Of a stretch of DNA of 64,000 nucleotides, positions 61,283 to 64,000 are shown piece by piece. A model generated the notes under the pieces. That model ran no database searches. It saw nothing but the letters and a program-made list of their open reading frames with translations, and was not told the origin of the DNA. A program made the position numbers and the translations under genes. Within the stretch, counting starts at the first letter, position 1. Each line of letters starts with the position of its first letter. Origin of the DNA: Hordeum vulgare subsp. vulgare (Eukaryota; Streptophyta; Magnoliopsida; Poales; Poaceae); contig NW_025422588.1 of the NCBI RefSeq assembly GCF_904849725.1, forward strand, positions 1 through 64,000, read 5' to 3'.

Positions 61283-62833
61283 TTTTTTCTATTTTCAAAA
61301 TTAATTATTTTGACTATCCAAACTATTAACTTATTTTGTTATTTTCAATTAAAAGCTATGTTTATTAAAAATTCTTTTTGCATATTTGAGAATTTGACAA
61401 AACTATGATAATGAAAAGTGTTTCAAATTGAATAAATAATGCAAAACTATTTTTTATTTTCATAATTAATAATTTTGACTATCCAAACTATTAACTTATT
61501 TTGTAATTTTCAATTAAAAACTATGTTTATTAAAAATTCTTTTTGTATATTTGAGAATTTGACAAAACTATGATAATGAAAAGTGTTTCAAATTGAATAA
61601 ATAATGCAAAAATATTTTTTATTTTCATAATTAATAATTTTGACTATCCAAACTATTATCTATTTTGTTATTTTCAATTAAAAACTATGTTTATTAAAAA
61701 TTCTTTTTGCATATTTGAGAATTTGACAAAACTATGATAATGAAAAGTGTTTCAAATTGAATAAATAATGCAAAACTATTTTTTATTTTCATAATTAATA
61801 ATTTTGACTATCCAAACTATTATCTATTTTTTATTTTCAATTAAAAACTATGTTTATTAAAAATTCTTTTTGCATATTTGAGAATTTGACAAAACTATGA
61901 TAATGAAAAGTGTTTCAAATTGAATAAATAATGCAAAACTATTTTTATTTACCTAGTTAATAATTTTGACTATGCAAACTATTATCTATTTTGTTATTTT
62001 CAATTAAAAACTATGTTTATTAAAAATTATTTTTGCATATTTGAGAATTTGACAAAACTATGATAATGAAAAGTGTTTCAAATTGAATAAATATTGCAAA
62101 ACTATATTTTATTTTCATAATTAATAATTTTGACTATCCAAACTATTATCTATTTTTTTATTTTCAATTAAAAACTATGTTTATTAAAAATTCTTTTTGC
62201 ATATTTGAGAATTTGACAAAACTATGATAATGAAAAGTGTTTCAAATTGAATAAATAATGCAAAACTATTTTTTATTTTCATAATTAATAATTTTGACTA
62301 TCCAAACTATTATCTATTTTGTTATTTTCAATTAAAAACTATGTTTATTAAAAATTCTTTTTGCATATTTGAGAATTTGACAAAACTATGATAATGAAAA
62401 GTGTTTCAAATTGAATAAATATTGCAAAACTATGTTTTATTTTCATAATTAATAATTTTGACTATCCAAACTATTATCTATTTTTTTATTTTCAATTAAA
62501 AACTATGTTTATTAAAAATTCTTTTTGCATATTTGAGAATTTGACAAAACTATGATAATGAAAAATGTTTCAAATTGAATAAATAATGCAAAACTATTTT
62601 TTATTTTCATAATTAATAATTTTGACTATCCAAACTATTATCTATTTTGTTATTTTCAATTAAAAACTATCTTTATTAAAAATTCTTTTTGCATATTTGA
62701 GAATTTGACAAAACTATGATAATGAAAAGTGTTTCAAATTGAATAAATATTGCAAAACTATATTTTATTTTCATAATTAATAATTTTGACTATCCAAACT
62801 ATTATATATTTTTTTATTATCAATTAAAAACTA
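61283..62833. repeat. AT-rich ~164-bp satellite, copy R
   Basis: Nine units in the same order as 4,290-5,840, with a constant offset of 56,993 and only scattered substitutions (for example TTGTATATTTGAG for TTGCATATTTGAG at 61,546). Confidence 0.95.
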
Positions 62834-62847
62834 TGTTCAAGATGTTC

Positions 62848-63783
62848 AAGACTTACCATTCTAAGGCACATCACAAAATTTCAACAATTTCTGACTTCAT
62901 TAGGTATATTTCGTGCATTTACTTAATTTTTTTGAGCTAGTTGACCCTGAAATTGAAAAGCACTACAAATGAACTCTGAAAATGTTGAAAGTTGGCATGC
63001 TATCATCATTTCACCCACATAGTGTGTGTTAAAAAGTTGAGAGGGCTACGACAAAAACTGGATGCAGTTCGTGTACAAAACGGACAATCTCTCTCGAAGT
63101 AGCAGCGTTTCGAACGAGAACTCATCTCTTACAAAAGGGATTTCATTTTTTTGAACTTATTTGAACTCCATACTTTTTGTGTGTTTAAAATGCACCATTC
63201 TAAGGCACATCACAAAATTTCAACAATTTCTGACTTCATTTGGTATATTTCGTGCATTTACTTATTTTTTTTGAGCTAGTTGACCCTGAAATTGAAAAGC
63301 ACTACAAATGTACTCTGAAAATGTTGAAAGTTGGCATGCTATCTTTATTTCACCCACATAGCATGTGTTAAAAAGTTGAGAGAGCTACGACAAAAACTGC
63401 ATGCAGTTCGTGTACAAAACGGACAATCTCTCTCGAAGTAGCAGCGTTTCGAACGAGAACCATCTCATACAAAGGGATTTCATTTTTTTGAACTTACTTG
63501 AACTCCATACTTTTTGTGTGTTTAAAATGCACCATTCTAAGGCACATCACAAAATTTCAACAATTTCTGACTTCATTTGGTATATTTCGTGCATTTACTT
63601 ATTTTTTTTGAGCTAGTTGACCCTGAAATTGAAAAGCACTACAAATGAACTCTGAAAATGTTGAAAGTTGGCATGCTATCATCATTTCACCCACATAGAA
63701 TGTGTTAAAAAGTTGAGAGGGCTACGACAAAAACTGCATGCAGTTCGTGTACAAAACGGACAATCTCTCTCGAAGTAGCAGGG
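62848..63783. repeat. ~338-bp tandem repeat, copy R
   Basis: Counterpart of 5,855-6,790, with scattered substitutions (for example ATAGAATGTG for ATAGCATGTG). Confidence 0.9.
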
Positions 63784-63817
63784 TTTCGAAGAAGGAGAAG
63801 CGACCCCCACAACAAAA

Positions 63818-63882
63818 GTGGTTCCGCGGCACGCCACGTGGTTCCGCTGCACGCCACGTGGTTCCGCTGCACGCCACGTGGG
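63818..63882. repeat. 20-bp G-box tandem repeat, copy R
   Basis: CACGTG at 63,835, 63,855 and 63,875, identical to copy L. The rest to 64,000 is the spacer corresponding to 6,890-7,007, with no gene. Confidence 0.7.
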
Positions 63883-64000
63883 ACTAATGGTCTTTCATTT
63901 TTAAATGACTGTTTTAATCAAAAACAGATCTGTTACAAAAGGGATTTCATTTTTTGAACTTATTTGAACTGAAGACTTTTTGTATATATATGTGGTCGAA

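Larger units (their letters stand above)
54751..64000 (-). mobile_element. CACTA transposon, copy R, right end outside window
   Basis: The left terminus CACTAGTGGGGACGGGGCC at 54,751 is preceded by AAA. The orientation is the same as copy L (5' end to the right). 57,020-64,000 repeats 1-7,007 almost exactly. 54,751-57,019 shows the 3' part absent from the L portion in the window, including the C48-protease exons. The exonuclease region would start just beyond the right edge. Confidence 0.88.

Overview
The window looks like repeat-rich intergenic DNA from a Triticeae grass (wheat, Aegilops or a close relative). The evidence is two Angela/BARE1/WIS-type Copia LTRs, CACTA elements with TTTAGTCCCGG subterminal hairpins, Stowaway and Tourist MITEs, and plant gene fragments with GT-AG introns. 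I see no intact ordinary gene, no rRNA or tRNA gene, no CRISPR array and no prokaryotic feature. Almost every long reading frame is a transposon relic or a broken host gene.

Layout. 1-11,328: the 5' part of a CACTA element (copy L, read on the minus strand). It carries a transposase-24-type ORF2, long satellite arrays and a captured Werner-type 3'-5' exonuclease gene that is split by an Angela solo LTR. 11,329-14,560: backbone repeat (family X) and a Mutator-like MITE. 14,707-16,138: a decayed GMA12/MNN10-type glycosyltransferase pseudogene (+). 17,700-21,000: backbone, a Stowaway MITE, and a Copia 3' fragment with its LTR. 21,006-24,628: nine in-frame exons forming the 3' half of a DDM1-type SNF2 chromatin remodeller (-), cut off at the helicase TGTPLQNN motif by a truncated Angela element (24,622-32,796). 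32,797-38,022: a second, partial copy of the same backbone, Copia LTR and DDM1 3' end, carrying an internally deleted CACTA (copy B, 33,113-36,876). 38,023-44,600: GC-rich leader-like DNA, backbone repeats, AT-rich degenerate repeats and a 19-G run. 44,640-50,040: a different CACTA family (terminus CACTACAAGAAA) with a multi-exon transposase-24 gene (+). 50,083-51,519: a non-LTR-type insertion with a 17-bp target duplication. 51,520-54,750: backbone and MITEs. 54,751-64,000: the 3' part of a CACTA element (copy R).

Main inference. Copies L and R share their visible 7 kb almost base for base at a spacing of about 57.0 kb. The DNA outside L's right end and outside R's left end are the two halves of one backbone target site, each with the same 3-bp AAA. 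The simplest reading is one CACTA insertion carried on a tandem duplication of about 57 kb, of which this window holds just over one period. Joining 54,751-57,019 to 1-11,328 then describes the whole element: subterminal hairpins at both ends, ORF2 with a C48 (Ulp1-like) protease tail, satellites and an exonuclease, but no Transposase_21 gene. It was presumably mobilised in trans.

The most striking host feature is the DDM1 relic. DDM1 is the plant remodeller needed to silence transposons. Here its 3' half was duplicated, and both copies were truncated at junctions with other sequence, one of them inside an Angela LTR.
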